DNA of 27,849 bases from JAXFPC01 sp034180005 (GTDB lineage: Bacteria > Bacillota > Negativicutes > Acidaminococcales > Acidaminococcaceae): contig JAXFPC010000041.1 in the NCBI GenBank assembly GCA_034180005.1, positions 1-27,849 on the forward strand. Reading direction: 5' to 3'. Numbering within the stretch: position 1 is the stretch's first letter; each line of letters opens with the position of its first letter. A program made the position numbers and the translations under genes. The notes under the pieces were generated by a model. It was not told the origin of the DNA and searched no databases. It saw only the letters and a program-made list of their open reading frames with translations. Of the stretch, positions 14,507 to 23,129 are shown piece after piece.

Positions 14507-16567
14507 ATGAAAGAGTATACAGGTGACAAAATTAGAAACGTGGCTATTGTGGGTCACGGTGGGGCAGGAACCACGTCCGTAACCGAAGCGTTGCTGTATC
14601 GTTCCGGCGCAATCAGCAGAATGTGCAAGGTTGAAGACGGTGCTACCACCACTGACTATGAACCTGAGGAAATTAAACGCAAAGTTTCAGTAAATGCAAC
14701 TTTGGCGCCGGTGGAGTGGCGTGACAGTAAAATAAATTTTATCGACACGCCCGGATTCGCTGATTTTGTTGCGGAAGTCAAGGGTGCGTTTAGAGCTGTC
14801 GACAGTGCTCTGATAGTTGTCTGTGCAACATCCGGTGTTCAGGTCGGAACGGAACAGTGCTGGAAGTTGGCGGAGGAAGCAGGCCTTCCCAGAATAATCT
14901 TCGTAAATAAAATGGATCGTGAAAATGCGGATTTCGACAGTATTCTCGATAATTTGCGCGGCAAGTTCGGGAAAAGAGTGCTGCCGTTACAGCTGCCTCT
15001 GGGCAAAGAGGAAAACTTCCAGGGAATCATAGACCTTTATAAAATGAAAGCTTATCGTGCGCAAGGTAATGATTCGGAAGAGATAGAGATACCTGAAGAA
15101 TACAGACAGGCCGCCGAAGCAGCCAGAGAAAAAATGATTGAAGCGGCCGTTGAAGCTGATGATGACTGCATGATGAGATATCTGGAGGGCGAATCGATAA
15201 GTGATGAAGAAATTCTCAGGTGCTTGATCAAGGGTATCAGGCAAGCGGTGATTTATCCCATGTTGTGCGGCAGCGCATACAAAGATATAGGTCTCGGTCG
15301 TTTGATGAATGCAATTATAGATTTTACGTATCCGGCTATTTTGAACGATTTTGTTGTTGTCAACAAAGCAACCGGCGAGGAAGAAATAAGAGATGCCGGC
15401 GCTCCCATGGCGGCATTGGTTTTTAAAACGACTTCCGATCCTTTCGTAGGACGACTGAGCTTTTTCAGAGTATTCTCCGGCAGTATTAAAGCCGACAGCA
15501 TCGTTTATAACTCCGTTCGTGAAGAGGAGGAGCGCATCGGCAATGTGTTTACTATGCGCGGTAAGACACAGCTGCCTATGAAAGAAGTTGTAGCCGGCGA
15601 TATCGGTGTTGTAGCCAAATTGCAATATACGTCAACAGGAGATACGCTTTGCGATAAAAACGCCGAAGTAGAATTTCCGGTAATAAAATTCCCTCTACCT
15701 ATGTACACCAGAGCCATTTACTCCAAGAAAAAAGGCGAAGAAGATAAGATCATGAACGCTCTCAATCGTCTTATGGATGAAGATCCCACGATTATCGTAA
15801 CGAAAAATCCAGTGACTAAGGAAACGTTAATCAGCGGAATGGGTGATCAGCATATTGAAATCATCATGGAACGCATGCAGAGAAAATTCGGCGTTGAAGC
15901 TGTACTGAAAGCACCGCTTGTGGAGTATCGTGAAACAATTCGCGGCACAGCGGAGGTTGAGGGTAAGCACAAGAAACAATCCGGCGGACATGGGCAGTAC
16001 GGTCATGTTCTTATTAAAATGGAACCGTTGCCGCCGGGAAGTGATTTTGAATTTGTAGATAAGATATTTGGCGGAGCCGTTCCGCGTCAATACATACCGG
16101 CTGTAGAAAAAGGTATGTTGGAATCTATGGAGAAAGGAATTCTGGCAGGTTATCCGGTTGTTGATTTGCGCATCACATTGTTGGATGGCTCTTATCATCC
16201 GGTTGATTCTTCGGAAATGGCATTTAAAACGGCATCCAATATAGCGTTTAAGAAAGCTATGGAAATGTGCAAACCGGTTTTGCTCGAACCTGTTTACAGC
16301 CTCAACGTTACTTGCGCAGATTCTATGATGGGTGATGTAATAGGTGATTTGAATGCCAAGCGTGGCAGAATTTTGGGAATGCAAAGTATTGAAGAAGGCA
16401 TGAGCGTTGTTAACGCTCAGGTTCCGTATTCCGAGATTACCGAATACGCGGTTGATTTGAGAGCCATCACACAGGGGTTGGGTACTTTTGAGATGAAGTT
16501 TGATCACTATGAAGATGTACCTGCAAAAATGGCTGAAAAAATTATTGCTGAACGTAAGGAAGTTTAA
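14507..16567 (+). CDS. EF-G paralogue (EF-G2-like translational GTPase)
   Basis: 686 residues with the full EF-G domain order: G domain (about 1-275), domain II, then III-V ending in the EF-G C-terminal fold (GMGDQHIEI, SGGHGQYGHV, PYSEITEYA). EF-G moves tRNA and mRNA through the ribosome; EF-G2-type paralogues have less clear roles. The GTPase signatures are unusual. The P-loop reads GHGGAGTTS (16-24), with Thr22 where Lys is expected. The G2 position is Ser61 instead of Thr. DTPG (80-83) is intact but the next residue, the catalytic His of canonical factors, is Phe84. NKMD (135-138) is intact. The ATG has AGGGGG upstream. The gene stands alone between thiE and purL, away from the rpsL-rpsG-fusA-tuf cluster where the canonical factor is usually found. 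A ribosome role is inferred; GTP hydrolysis may be altered. Confidence 0.88.
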   Translation: MKEYTGDKIRNVAIVGHGGAGTTSVTEALLYRSGAISRMCKVEDGATTTDYEPEEIKRKVSVNATLAPVEWRDSKINFIDTPGFADFVAEVKGAFRAVDSALIVVCATSGVQVGTEQCWKLAEEAGLPRIIFVNKMDRENADFDSILDNLRGKFGKRVLPLQLPLGKEENFQGIIDLYKMKAYRAQGNDSEEIEIPEEYRQAAEAAREKMIEAAVEADDDCMMRYLEGESISDEEILRCLIKGIRQAVIYPMLCGSAYKDIGLGRLMNAIIDFTYPAILNDFVVVNKATGEEEIRDAGAPMAALVFKTTSDPFVGRLSFFRVFSGSIKADSIVYNSVREEEERIGNVFTMRGKTQLPMKEVVAGDIGVVAKLQYTSTGDTLCDKNAEVEFPVIKFPLPMYTRAIYSKKKGEEDKIMNALNRLMDEDPTIIVTKNPVTKETLISGMGDQHIEIIMERMQRKFGVEAVLKAPLVEYRETIRGTAEVEGKHKKQSGGHGQYGHVLIKMEPLPPGSDFEFVDKIFGGAVPRQYIPAVEKGMLESMEKGILAGYPVVDLRITLLDGSYHPVDSSEMAFKTASNIAFKKAMEMCKPVLLEPVYSLNVTCADSMMGDVIGDLNAKRGRILGMQSIEEGMSVVNAQVPYSEITEYAVDLRAITQGLGTFEMKFDHYEDVPAKMAEKIIAERKEV

Positions 16568-16572
16568 AGTTA

Positions 16573-16612
16573 AAAATAAGCAGCCCGCTAAAAGGCGGGC
16601 TGCTTATTTTTT
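16573..16612. terminator. Strong rho-independent terminator after the EF-G paralogue
   Basis: Positions 16573-16588 and 16595-16610 form a perfect 16-bp stem (core GCAGCCCGC/GCGGGCTGC) with a 6-base loop. It is followed by more T residues and flanked by A residues on the left. Confidence 0.95.
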
Positions 16613-16633
16613 CCGAACTTAAGCAGGCATTCA

Positions 16634-16662
16634 TTGCCTAATGTACGGACTTGTTGTATAAT
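16634..16662 (+). promoter_or_regulatory. purL promoter
   Basis: TTGCCT (16634-16639) and TATAAT (16657-16662) have a 17-base spacer. The purL start is 69 bases after the -10; no purine riboswitch core was recognised in this leader. Confidence 0.65.
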
Positions 16663-16731
16663 GTTCTTGAAAAAGTGGCCGATCAATATTAAACATGATT
16701 GTAGCTTTTGTATGTGGAGAGGACGGGAAGT

Positions 16732-19700
16732 ATGAACGACATAAAAAGAGTGTTTGTTGAAAAGAAAGAAGCCTTTGCTGTCGAGGCCAAAGGATTGTTG
16801 GCTGATCTGCGCGATAATCTCGGTATAACGGTTCTGGAATCCATACGCATAGTTAACCGCTATGATGTGATGGGTTTAAGTGACAGCGAGTTCGCAGCTG
16901 CAACTCAACAAGTTTTGGCTGAGCCTCCGGTGGATAAAGTTTATCTTGAGCAACTGCCTGTACACGATGACGAACACATCTTTGCAGTGGAACTTTTACC
17001 TGGACAGTATGATCAGCGGGAAGATTTTGCGGAGCAGTGTATTCAGTTGATTACGCAGAAAGAGCGTCCGACCGTTGCGTCAGCAAAAGTATATATTTTA
17101 AAAGGTCATCTTGGTGATGAAGAACTACTCAAAATAAAAGCTTATTGCATAAATCCCATTGAAGCCAGAGAAGCTGAATTGACAAAACCTCTCACGCTTG
17201 TCAATGTTTGCGAGGAACCTGAAAATGTTCAGATCCTCACCGATTTTAACGAATTGAGCAGTGAGTCTTTGGACGCGTTGCGTAATGAATTGGGTCTGGC
17301 TATGAGTTTGGATGATCTTGCCTGGTGCCAAAAATATTTTTTGAAGGAGAATAGACCGCCGAGCATCACCGAAATCCGCGTACTTGATACTTATTGGTCC
17401 GATCATTGTCGCCATACTACGTTCATGACACAGATAGACGACGTGGAAATAGTTCCATCTAAATACAATACACCCGTTCAAAAAGCTTACGATAAATATC
17501 TTGCCGTCAGAGAAAAATTATATGGAGAAGATTCTACAAGACCTGTCACCCTTATGGATATGGCAGTCATAGGTATGAAAAAACTGCGTGCCGAAGGAAA
17601 GCTGGACGATCTTGATCAATCTGAGGAGATCAATGCCTGCTCGATTATCGTTCCGATAGATATTGGCGGAGTAACTGAAGATTGGCTGGTGATGTTTAAA
17701 AACGAAACTCACAATCATCCTACGGAGATAGAGCCTTTCGGTGGCGCTGCCACCTGTCTGGGCGGGGCGATTCGCGATCCGTTGTCCGGACGTTCCTACG
17801 TCTATCAGGCTATGCGTATCACCGGCAGCGGCGATCCGCGTACCGCTATAGCGGATACTCTGCCGGGAAAACTTCCGCAACGCAAGATTACAATCGGCGC
17901 TGCAGCCGGCTACAGCTCATACGGCAATCAGATCGGTTTGGCGACCGGTTGCGTGCATGAATATTATCACGAAAAATTTGTAGCTAAAAGAATGGAGATC
18001 GGCGGCGTAATCGGAGCCGCTCCGAGAAACTCCGTCAGACGTGAACGTCCGCTTCCGGGAGATCTTGTCATTCTTTTGGGAGGAAAAACAGGACGTGACG
18101 GTTGCGGAGGCGCTACCGGTTCATCCAAAGAGCATACTATGGACTCTTTGTTGAGCTGCGGCGCGGAGGTTCAGAAAGGAAATCCTCCTACGGAGAGAAA
18201 AATTCAGAGGCTCTTCCGTAATCCTGAAGTAACGGCTATGATCAAACGCTGTAATGATTTCGGAGCAGGCGGCGTGTCGGTAGCAATCGGAGAGCTTACT
18301 GACGGATTGGTGATAGATCTTGATAAAGTACCTAAAAAGTATGACGGTCTTGACGGAACTGAGCTGGCGATTTCCGAATCTCAGGAAAGAATGGCCGTGG
18401 TTGTGGCTGCAGCAGACGGAGAAAAATTTATAGCTTGCGCTGACAAAGAAAATCTTGAAGCTACAGTTGTTGCCGAAGTGACGGAAGAACCGCGTTTGGT
18501 TATGTATTGGCGTGGAGAAAAAATCGTAGATTTGGAGCGTTCTTTCCTGGATACCAACGGAGTTGCGCAGCACACGGAAATTAAGGTGGAAGAAAATGCT
18601 GCGGCCAATACATTTGAACAGTTGCCGGCAGAAGTGGAACAGGCCGGCGGAATAGGTGAGGCCTGGCTGAAAAATATGGGGCGTCTGAATGTTTGCAGTC
18701 AGAAAGGTTTGTCTGAAAGATTTGACAGTACGATCGGAAGAGGGACTGTATTCATGCCTTTCGGCGGCAGCGAGCAGCTTACTCCGGCGGAAGGAATGGT
18801 TGCACGGATACCGGTGCTTAACGGCGGCACTAAAGCCGCTTCCGTAATGACCTGCGGCTATAATCCGGAGGTCGCTTGTTGGAGTCCTTTCCACGGAGCA
18901 GTTTATGCAGTTGTGGAAGCAGTAGTCAGAGCTGTGGCATTAGGCGCTGATCCTGCAAAACTGCGTCTTACGTTGCAGGAATATTTCCCTAAACTTGTCG
19001 GGGCGGCTGCTTGGGGCGAACCTTTTGCAGCTCTTCTGGGTGCGTTTACGGCTCTTGACGCGCTTGATCTGCCTGCCATCGGTGGTAAGGACAGCATGTC
19101 GGGAACTTTCATGGATATGAATGTTCCGCCGACACTTGTAGCTTTTGCCGTAGGCGTGCTTGACGGCGATAAGACTGTTTCTGCGGAATTTAAACGTGCC
19201 GGCAGCAAGGTCTTGTTTATATCCTGTCCCAGGGATGTTGACGAGGTAGTGGATTTTTCCGAGTTGCGTAAAAATCTGCAGGCCGTGCATCAGGGGATAG
19301 CTGCGGGGAAAATAACGGCAGCCGCAGCCGTTAAAGACGGAGGCATTGCTGCTCTCATTTCTGTTATGTGCATGGGCAACGGGTTAGGTTTTGAATTTAT
19401 CAAGCCCTTTAATGATACGGACAGTCTTTTCACGTTGCAGCCCGGCGGAATTATTGTCGAACTTGCGGAAGAATGTGAAGCTGAAGAATTGTTTGCGAAA
19501 GTTGATTACGCACTTCTCGGGCACACAACTTCGGCGAGAGGTATTGCCATTAACGATGTATTTGTTGACGGTAAAGATATTCTTGCTTCCTACAATGGAA
19601 CTTTGGCAGGAATCTTTCCTCAGGGGACGGTTGCTGTATCCGAACCGGAGGATATTCAAAAGCCTCTTTACAGAATTGACTTTCCTTTAACGGCCCCGGT

Positions 19701-20508
19701 GAACATTGCCAGACCGAGAGTGTTTATTCCGGTTTTTCCCGGTAACAATTGTGAGTATGACAGCGCCAGAGCTTTTGAAGCTGCCGGTGCGCAAGCGGAT
19801 ATTTTTGTTCTGCGCAATCTCACACCTGCAGCTGTTGAAGAATCGGTTACGATGATGACTGAATATATTCGCAAAGCTCAGATCGTTATGATTCCGGGAG
19901 GATTCAGTGCCGGCGACGAACCTGACGGAAGCGGTAAATTTATTGCCACAATGTTCAGAAATCCGCGTATAAAAGAAGCAATCAGCGATTTGCTGGAAAA
20001 TCGTGACGGGCTGATGCTCGGCATTTGCAACGGTTTTCAAGCGTTGATAAAATTGGGTCTGCTTCCTTATGGTGAGATTGGAGAACTTACGGAAGCTTCC
20101 CCGACTTTGACGTTCAACAATATAGGCAGGCATATTTCTCAAATTGTAAGGACTCGCGTAGTTTCCAATAAGTCGCCCTGGCTCAGCGCCTGTGAACCGG
20201 GTGAAGAACATGTCGTTGCTGTATCTCACGGCGAAGGACGCTTTTATGCTCCCATAGATGCTATTAACAATTTATTTGCTAACGGTCAGGTGGCTACGCA
20301 GTATGTTGATCCTGCAGGAAGAGCTTCCATGAACACGCCCTTTAATCCCAACGGCAGTTTGTACGCTATTGAGGGTATAACCAGTCCTGACGGAAGAGTG
20401 TTCGGTAAAATGGGTCACAGCGAACGTTATGCGGAGGGACTTTTCCGGAACATCAGCGGTTTGAAAGACCAAAAAATATTCCTTTCGGGTGTAAATTATT
20501 TTAAATAA
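16732..20508 (+). CDS. purL: Phosphoribosylformylglycinamidine synthase, large single-chain form
   Basis: 1258-residue FGAM synthase, which converts formylglycinamide ribonucleotide, glutamine and ATP to the amidine in purine synthesis. It is the fused form holding both synthetase and glutaminase, so separate PurQ and PurS are not needed. Synthetase blocks include TYWSDHCRHTTF, NETHNHPTEIEPFGGAATC, GRDGCGGATGSS and NDFGAGGVSVAIGEL, with a second half-repeat (GGKDSMSGTFMDM). The C-terminal class I amidotransferase domain (from about residue 990) begins RPRVFIPVFPGNNCEYD and has the nucleophile C1099 in LGICNGFQ and the His in VSHGEGRF. The ATG at 16732 follows GGGAAG; a start at 16708 is possible but less family-like. 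The gene is transcribed alone, away from other purine genes. Confidence 0.96.
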   Translation: MNDIKRVFVEKKEAFAVEAKGLLADLRDNLGITVLESIRIVNRYDVMGLSDSEFAAATQQVLAEPPVDKVYLEQLPVHDDEHIFAVELLPGQYDQREDFAEQCIQLITQKERPTVASAKVYILKGHLGDEELLKIKAYCINPIEAREAELTKPLTLVNVCEEPENVQILTDFNELSSESLDALRNELGLAMSLDDLAWCQKYFLKENRPPSITEIRVLDTYWSDHCRHTTFMTQIDDVEIVPSKYNTPVQKAYDKYLAVREKLYGEDSTRPVTLMDMAVIGMKKLRAEGKLDDLDQSEEINACSIIVPIDIGGVTEDWLVMFKNETHNHPTEIEPFGGAATCLGGAIRDPLSGRSYVYQAMRITGSGDPRTAIADTLPGKLPQRKITIGAAAGYSSYGNQIGLATGCVHEYYHEKFVAKRMEIGGVIGAAPRNSVRRERPLPGDLVILLGGKTGRDGCGGATGSSKEHTMDSLLSCGAEVQKGNPPTERKIQRLFRNPEVTAMIKRCNDFGAGGVSVAIGELTDGLVIDLDKVPKKYDGLDGTELAISESQERMAVVVAAADGEKFIACADKENLEATVVAEVTEEPRLVMYWRGEKIVDLERSFLDTNGVAQHTEIKVEENAAANTFEQLPAEVEQAGGIGEAWLKNMGRLNVCSQKGLSERFDSTIGRGTVFMPFGGSEQLTPAEGMVARIPVLNGGTKAASVMTCGYNPEVACWSPFHGAVYAVVEAVVRAVALGADPAKLRLTLQEYFPKLVGAAAWGEPFAALLGAFTALDALDLPAIGGKDSMSGTFMDMNVPPTLVAFAVGVLDGDKTVSAEFKRAGSKVLFISCPRDVDEVVDFSELRKNLQAVHQGIAAGKITAAAAVKDGGIAALISVMCMGNGLGFEFIKPFNDTDSLFTLQPGGIIVELAEECEAEELFAKVDYALLGHTTSARGIAINDVFVDGKDILASYNGTLAGIFPQGTVAVSEPEDIQKPLYRIDFPLTAPVNIARPRVFIPVFPGNNCEYDSARAFEAAGAQADIFVLRNLTPAAVEESVTMMTEYIRKAQIVMIPGGFSAGDEPDGSGKFIATMFRNPRIKEAISDLLENRDGLMLGICNGFQALIKLGLLPYGEIGELTEASPTLTFNNIGRHISQIVRTRVVSNKSPWLSACEPGEEHVVAVSHGEGRFYAPIDAINNLFANGQVATQYVDPAGRASMNTPFNPNGSLYAIEGITSPDGRVFGKMGHSERYAEGLFRNISGLKDQKIFLSGVNYFK

Positions 20509-20520
20509 TCTGCGCATGTG

Positions 20521-20559
20521 TCAGGCTTCCTCTTCAGTCGAGGAAGCCTGATCTGTTTT
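20521..20559 (+). terminator. Rho-independent terminator after purL
   Basis: TCAGGCTTCCTC (20521-20532) pairs perfectly with GAGGAAGCCTGA (20540-20551) around a 7-base loop, followed by TCTGTTTT. The tail overlaps the -35 of the next promoter. Confidence 0.88.
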
Positions 20560-20587
20560 GACCGGCGTAATTTTTATATGGTATAAT
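20558..20587 (+). promoter_or_regulatory. trmK operon promoter (extended -10)
   Basis: TTGACC (20558-20563) and TATAAT (20582-20587) have an 18-base spacer, with TGG before the -10. The TATGGTATAAT core is the same as in the transketolase promoter. Confidence 0.75.
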
Positions 20588-20626
20588 TACAAATCAGTAT
20601 TTTATAAAAAATTATGGAGAATTTGT

Positions 20627-21325
20627 ATGCTTACAGATGCCAGACTACGAAAAATAGGTGATATGCTGGATGACGGTAAAGTTGTGGCCGACATAGGCAC
20701 GGATCATGCTTATTTGCCGATTTTTCTTATAAAAAAAGGTAAAATCAAAAGAGCCATTGCCTGCGATATAGCTGAAGGGCCGTGCCGGGCTGCTATTTCC
20801 AACGTGACAACATACGGAATGAAGGAGCTCATAGACGTGAGGCGTTCAGACGGTTTGCAAGCCGTCGTCCCGGGTGAAGCGGATATTATCACCATCGCAG
20901 GGATGGGCGGTTCAACTATAATTGACATATTGGATAAATCGCCTGCAGTTGCTCGCACCGCGAATAAAATTTTTTTGCAGCCGATGGCAGGTTCTGCAAG
21001 CTTGCGCAAATGGCTTTGCGCTAACAGTTATGTTATAGAGGATGAAGAGTTGGTAGCCGATGATAAATTTTTATATGAAATTATTGTGGCGCGCTCCGGT
21101 GTTTCTGAAAAAATTTCTGAAGTCGAAGCAGTTGTGGGTCCAGTTCTGCTGAAAAAAAAGCACTTGCTTTTGCCGCAGCAATTTGCCAAGCAGATAAGCA
21201 GTTTGCAAACAGTTTTGGAGAATATGTCCCGCAGTGAACGCGCTGTACATAGTGAAAATTATGCCGTAAAGAAAAAGTTGCTTGAAGATCTGGAGGTGTC
21301 GGCTCGTGTATGCAACTGTAGATGA
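20627..21325 (+). CDS. trmK: tRNA (adenine22-N1)-methyltransferase TrmK
   Basis: 232-residue SAM-dependent methyltransferase that makes m1A22 in bacterial tRNAs. The SAM-binding motif is VADIGTDHAYLPIFL near the N-terminus, followed by ACDIAEGPC, the RRSDGL block and the TrmK catalytic-loop signature IAGMGGSTI. The C-terminal part is the predicted coiled, charged helical region typical of the family. The ATG at 20627 follows ATGGAGA; the frame extends up to 20558, but that start lies in the promoter. Its last 20 bases overlap the next gene, so trmK and the Nif3-like gene are translationally coupled, an arrangement common in Bacillota. Confidence 0.93.
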   Translation: MLTDARLRKIGDMLDDGKVVADIGTDHAYLPIFLIKKGKIKRAIACDIAEGPCRAAISNVTTYGMKELIDVRRSDGLQAVVPGEADIITIAGMGGSTIIDILDKSPAVARTANKIFLQPMAGSASLRKWLCANSYVIEDEELVADDKFLYEIIVARSGVSEKISEVEAVVGPVLLKKKHLLLPQQFAKQISSLQTVLENMSRSERAVHSENYAVKKKLLEDLEVSARVCNCR

Positions 21326-22085
21326 TATCGTCAAACTTTTAGAGAATGAGATACCTGTGGACGCCGCGGAGGAATGGGACAATGTTGGCTTGATGTTGGG
21401 GCGCAGGAACGGTTGCGTAAAAAATATTATTTTAGCCTTGGATTTTACCGAAGATGTTTTGGAACAGGCTCTTGCTAAAAAGGCTGAATTTATTTTGACG
21501 CACCATCCTGCCATTTTTAAAAAGTTGGCTTCCGTTACCGACGGCGATTGGCAGCAGGAACTTCTGCTGCGTGCAGCAGAACACGGTATCGCCGTCTACA
21601 GCGCGCATACTAATTTGGACAGCGTGGGAAACGGTGTTAATTATTCCTTGAGCAAAAATCTAAAACTGACGGATGTCGATGTTCTTGACGATACATCCGG
21701 TATAGGAGTTATCGGAACCTTAAAAGCAAAAAATTTGGATGTTTTGGCGGCATATGTAAAACAAGTATTGCAAGCTCCGTATGTCGTTGTGGGAAACGCC
21801 GGGAAAAAAGTAGAGCGCGTTGCCGTTTGCGGCGGTTCCGGAAGTGAGTTCATCCGGCAGGCTTTAGCTAAGGGAGCGGATACTTTTGTGACTGGAGATG
21901 TTAAATATCACGATGCTCAGCGGGCCATATTTAACGGTTTGAATATTATTGATGCCGGTCACCAGGCAACGGAATTTCCAGTGCTGGATGATTTGGCTGA
22001 TCGTCTGTCGGAATGTTTTTCCGGAAGAGGTTGGAATGTAAATGTTTTTGTGTCCAAAGAAGCTTATCTTTTGCGTAGTATTTAG
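21306..22085 (+). CDS. Nif3-like dinuclear metal-centre protein (YqfO type)
   Basis: 259-residue Nif3/YbgI-family protein, which forms hexameric toroids with a dinuclear metal site; the biochemical function is not settled. Metal-site motifs are visible: ILTHHPAIF, YSAHTNLD and, near the end, DAGHQATEFP. The N-terminal EWDNVGLMLG and the central VAVCGGSGSEFI...VTGDVKYHDA blocks are typical. It is the short form, without the inserted PII-like domain of Bacillus YqfO. A GTG at 21306, 9 bases after GGAGG (21292-21296), is the likely start; it overlaps the trmK end by 20 bases. The ATG at 21310 is out of frame. The older label GTP cyclohydrolase I type 2 homologue is not supported by anything seen here. 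Confidence 0.9.
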   Translation: MYATVDDIVKLLENEIPVDAAEEWDNVGLMLGRRNGCVKNIILALDFTEDVLEQALAKKAEFILTHHPAIFKKLASVTDGDWQQELLLRAAEHGIAVYSAHTNLDSVGNGVNYSLSKNLKLTDVDVLDDTSGIGVIGTLKAKNLDVLAAYVKQVLQAPYVVVGNAGKKVERVAVCGGSGSEFIRQALAKGADTFVTGDVKYHDAQRAIFNGLNIIDAGHQATEFPVLDDLADRLSECFSGRGWNVNVFVSKEAYLLRSI

Positions 22086-22100
22086 AAACAGGTGAATGTT

Positions 22101-23030
22101 ATGATCAGTGAGTTAAAAGCCGGTATGAAATTTTGTCAGGCTGCTATCGTTAAGGTGCAGCGGATTGGTAAATCATCAAACGGTAATTTTTTTGCCAGAG
22201 GTTTTTTGGAGGACAGCAGCGGTTCCACGTCTTTTGTGTGTTTTGCAGCCGAGGCGGTCGATTTTTTACGTAATCTTGAAACGGTGGATGCCTTTATGGT
22301 TAACGGTGTCGTGGATATAAATAAATATGCCGGAGATAATCAAAGCCTTGTGGTGATCATTCACTCTTTAAGCAATCTTTTGCCTGAGGACGACGTGAGT
22401 AATTTGCTGCCGCACGGTGATTTTGATTTGGAGCAGTATAAGGCAAAGCTCAGCGAACTTATAAAGTCTGTCAAAACTCCGGTGCTGTATTCTCTGTTGG
22501 AGAATATTTTCAGCGGGGCTGTGTACGAACAATTCGTGCATAACCCGGCCGGAACAAAAATGCATCACGCTTATACGGGGGGATTATTGCAGCACTCTGT
22601 CGATACTGCTCAGTTAGCTGTAGCCATGGCCGACAAGATCGGCGATGTCAATAAAGATTTGGTAATTGCCGGCGCGTTGCTGCATGATATAGGCAAGCTG
22701 AAAGAAATATCTTCAAGGGTAGGCTTTCCTTATACTGATGAAGGACGGCTGCTCGGACATATAGCTATTTCAGCCATGTTGATCCAGGAAACGGCTGCTC
22801 GTTTGCGCATACCTGTCGGCAGAATAGAGCAGCTTCTGCACATCGTTTTATCTCATCACGGCGAACAGGACAAGGGTTCTCCTATAGCCTGCGCTACAAG
22901 AGAAGCTTTTATAGTTCATTATGCAGATGAGGTCAACGCTGTAATGAATCAATTTGAAACAGCATCGGGGAAAAATTCCTGGAGCTTCAATAAAATGCTG
23001 CAAAGAAATATTTTCATAGAGAGAGTTTGA
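22101..23030 (+). CDS. YhaM-like 3'-5' exoribonuclease (OB fold + HD domain)
   Basis: 309 residues with the YhaM (Cbf1) layout: an N-terminal OB-fold nucleic-acid-binding domain (about 1-90) and a C-terminal HD-superfamily metal-dependent phosphohydrolase domain. The HD motif is LLHDIGK (H195, D196). Preceding KMHHAYTGGLLQHSV and following LSHHGEQ and HYADEVNA blocks match the family. YhaM proteins trim RNA and DNA 3' ends. The ATG at 22101 is 5 bases after AGGTGA; a GTG at 22092 lies inside that ribosome site and is less likely. It begins 15 bases after the Nif3-like gene, so the trmK unit probably includes it. No terminator is obvious after it. Confidence 0.88.
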   Translation: MISELKAGMKFCQAAIVKVQRIGKSSNGNFFARGFLEDSSGSTSFVCFAAEAVDFLRNLETVDAFMVNGVVDINKYAGDNQSLVVIIHSLSNLLPEDDVSNLLPHGDFDLEQYKAKLSELIKSVKTPVLYSLLENIFSGAVYEQFVHNPAGTKMHHAYTGGLLQHSVDTAQLAVAMADKIGDVNKDLVIAGALLHDIGKLKEISSRVGFPYTDEGRLLGHIAISAMLIQETAARLRIPVGRIEQLLHIVLSHHGEQDKGSPIACATREAFIVHYADEVNAVMNQFETASGKNSWSFNKMLQRNIFIERV

Positions 23031-23067
23031 TCAGCATTCTTAATATGTAAATCTTTTGTGAATAAAG

Positions 23068-23082
23068 ATTGGCGCAGCCAAT
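23068..23082. repeat. Inverted repeat upstream of the two-component operon
   Basis: ATTGGC (23068-23073) and GCCAAT (23077-23082) form a perfect 6-base inverted repeat with a 3-base centre, ending 6 bases before the -10. It occupies the -35 region of the promoter and has no U-tract, so an operator is more likely than a terminator. Confidence 0.55.
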
Positions 23083-23085
23083 TTG

Positions 23086-23094
23086 TGTTATAAT
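23086..23094 (+). promoter_or_regulatory. Extended -10 promoter of the two-component operon
   Basis: TGT followed by TATAAT (23089-23094) is an extended -10 element. No good -35 exists at the expected distance (23066-23071 reads AGATTG), which suggests that the promoter relies on the extended -10 or on an activator, possibly one bound near the inverted repeat. Confidence 0.6.
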
Positions 23095-23129
23095 TAGCTA
23101 AAATATGAGTTTGCAAGGAGTGTGTAAAA

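Noticed and set aside
23088..23102. TTATAATTAGCTAAA as a second Per box before the response regulator
   Set aside because: Only the left half matches, and that half is the -10 box itself; the right half differs at several positions.
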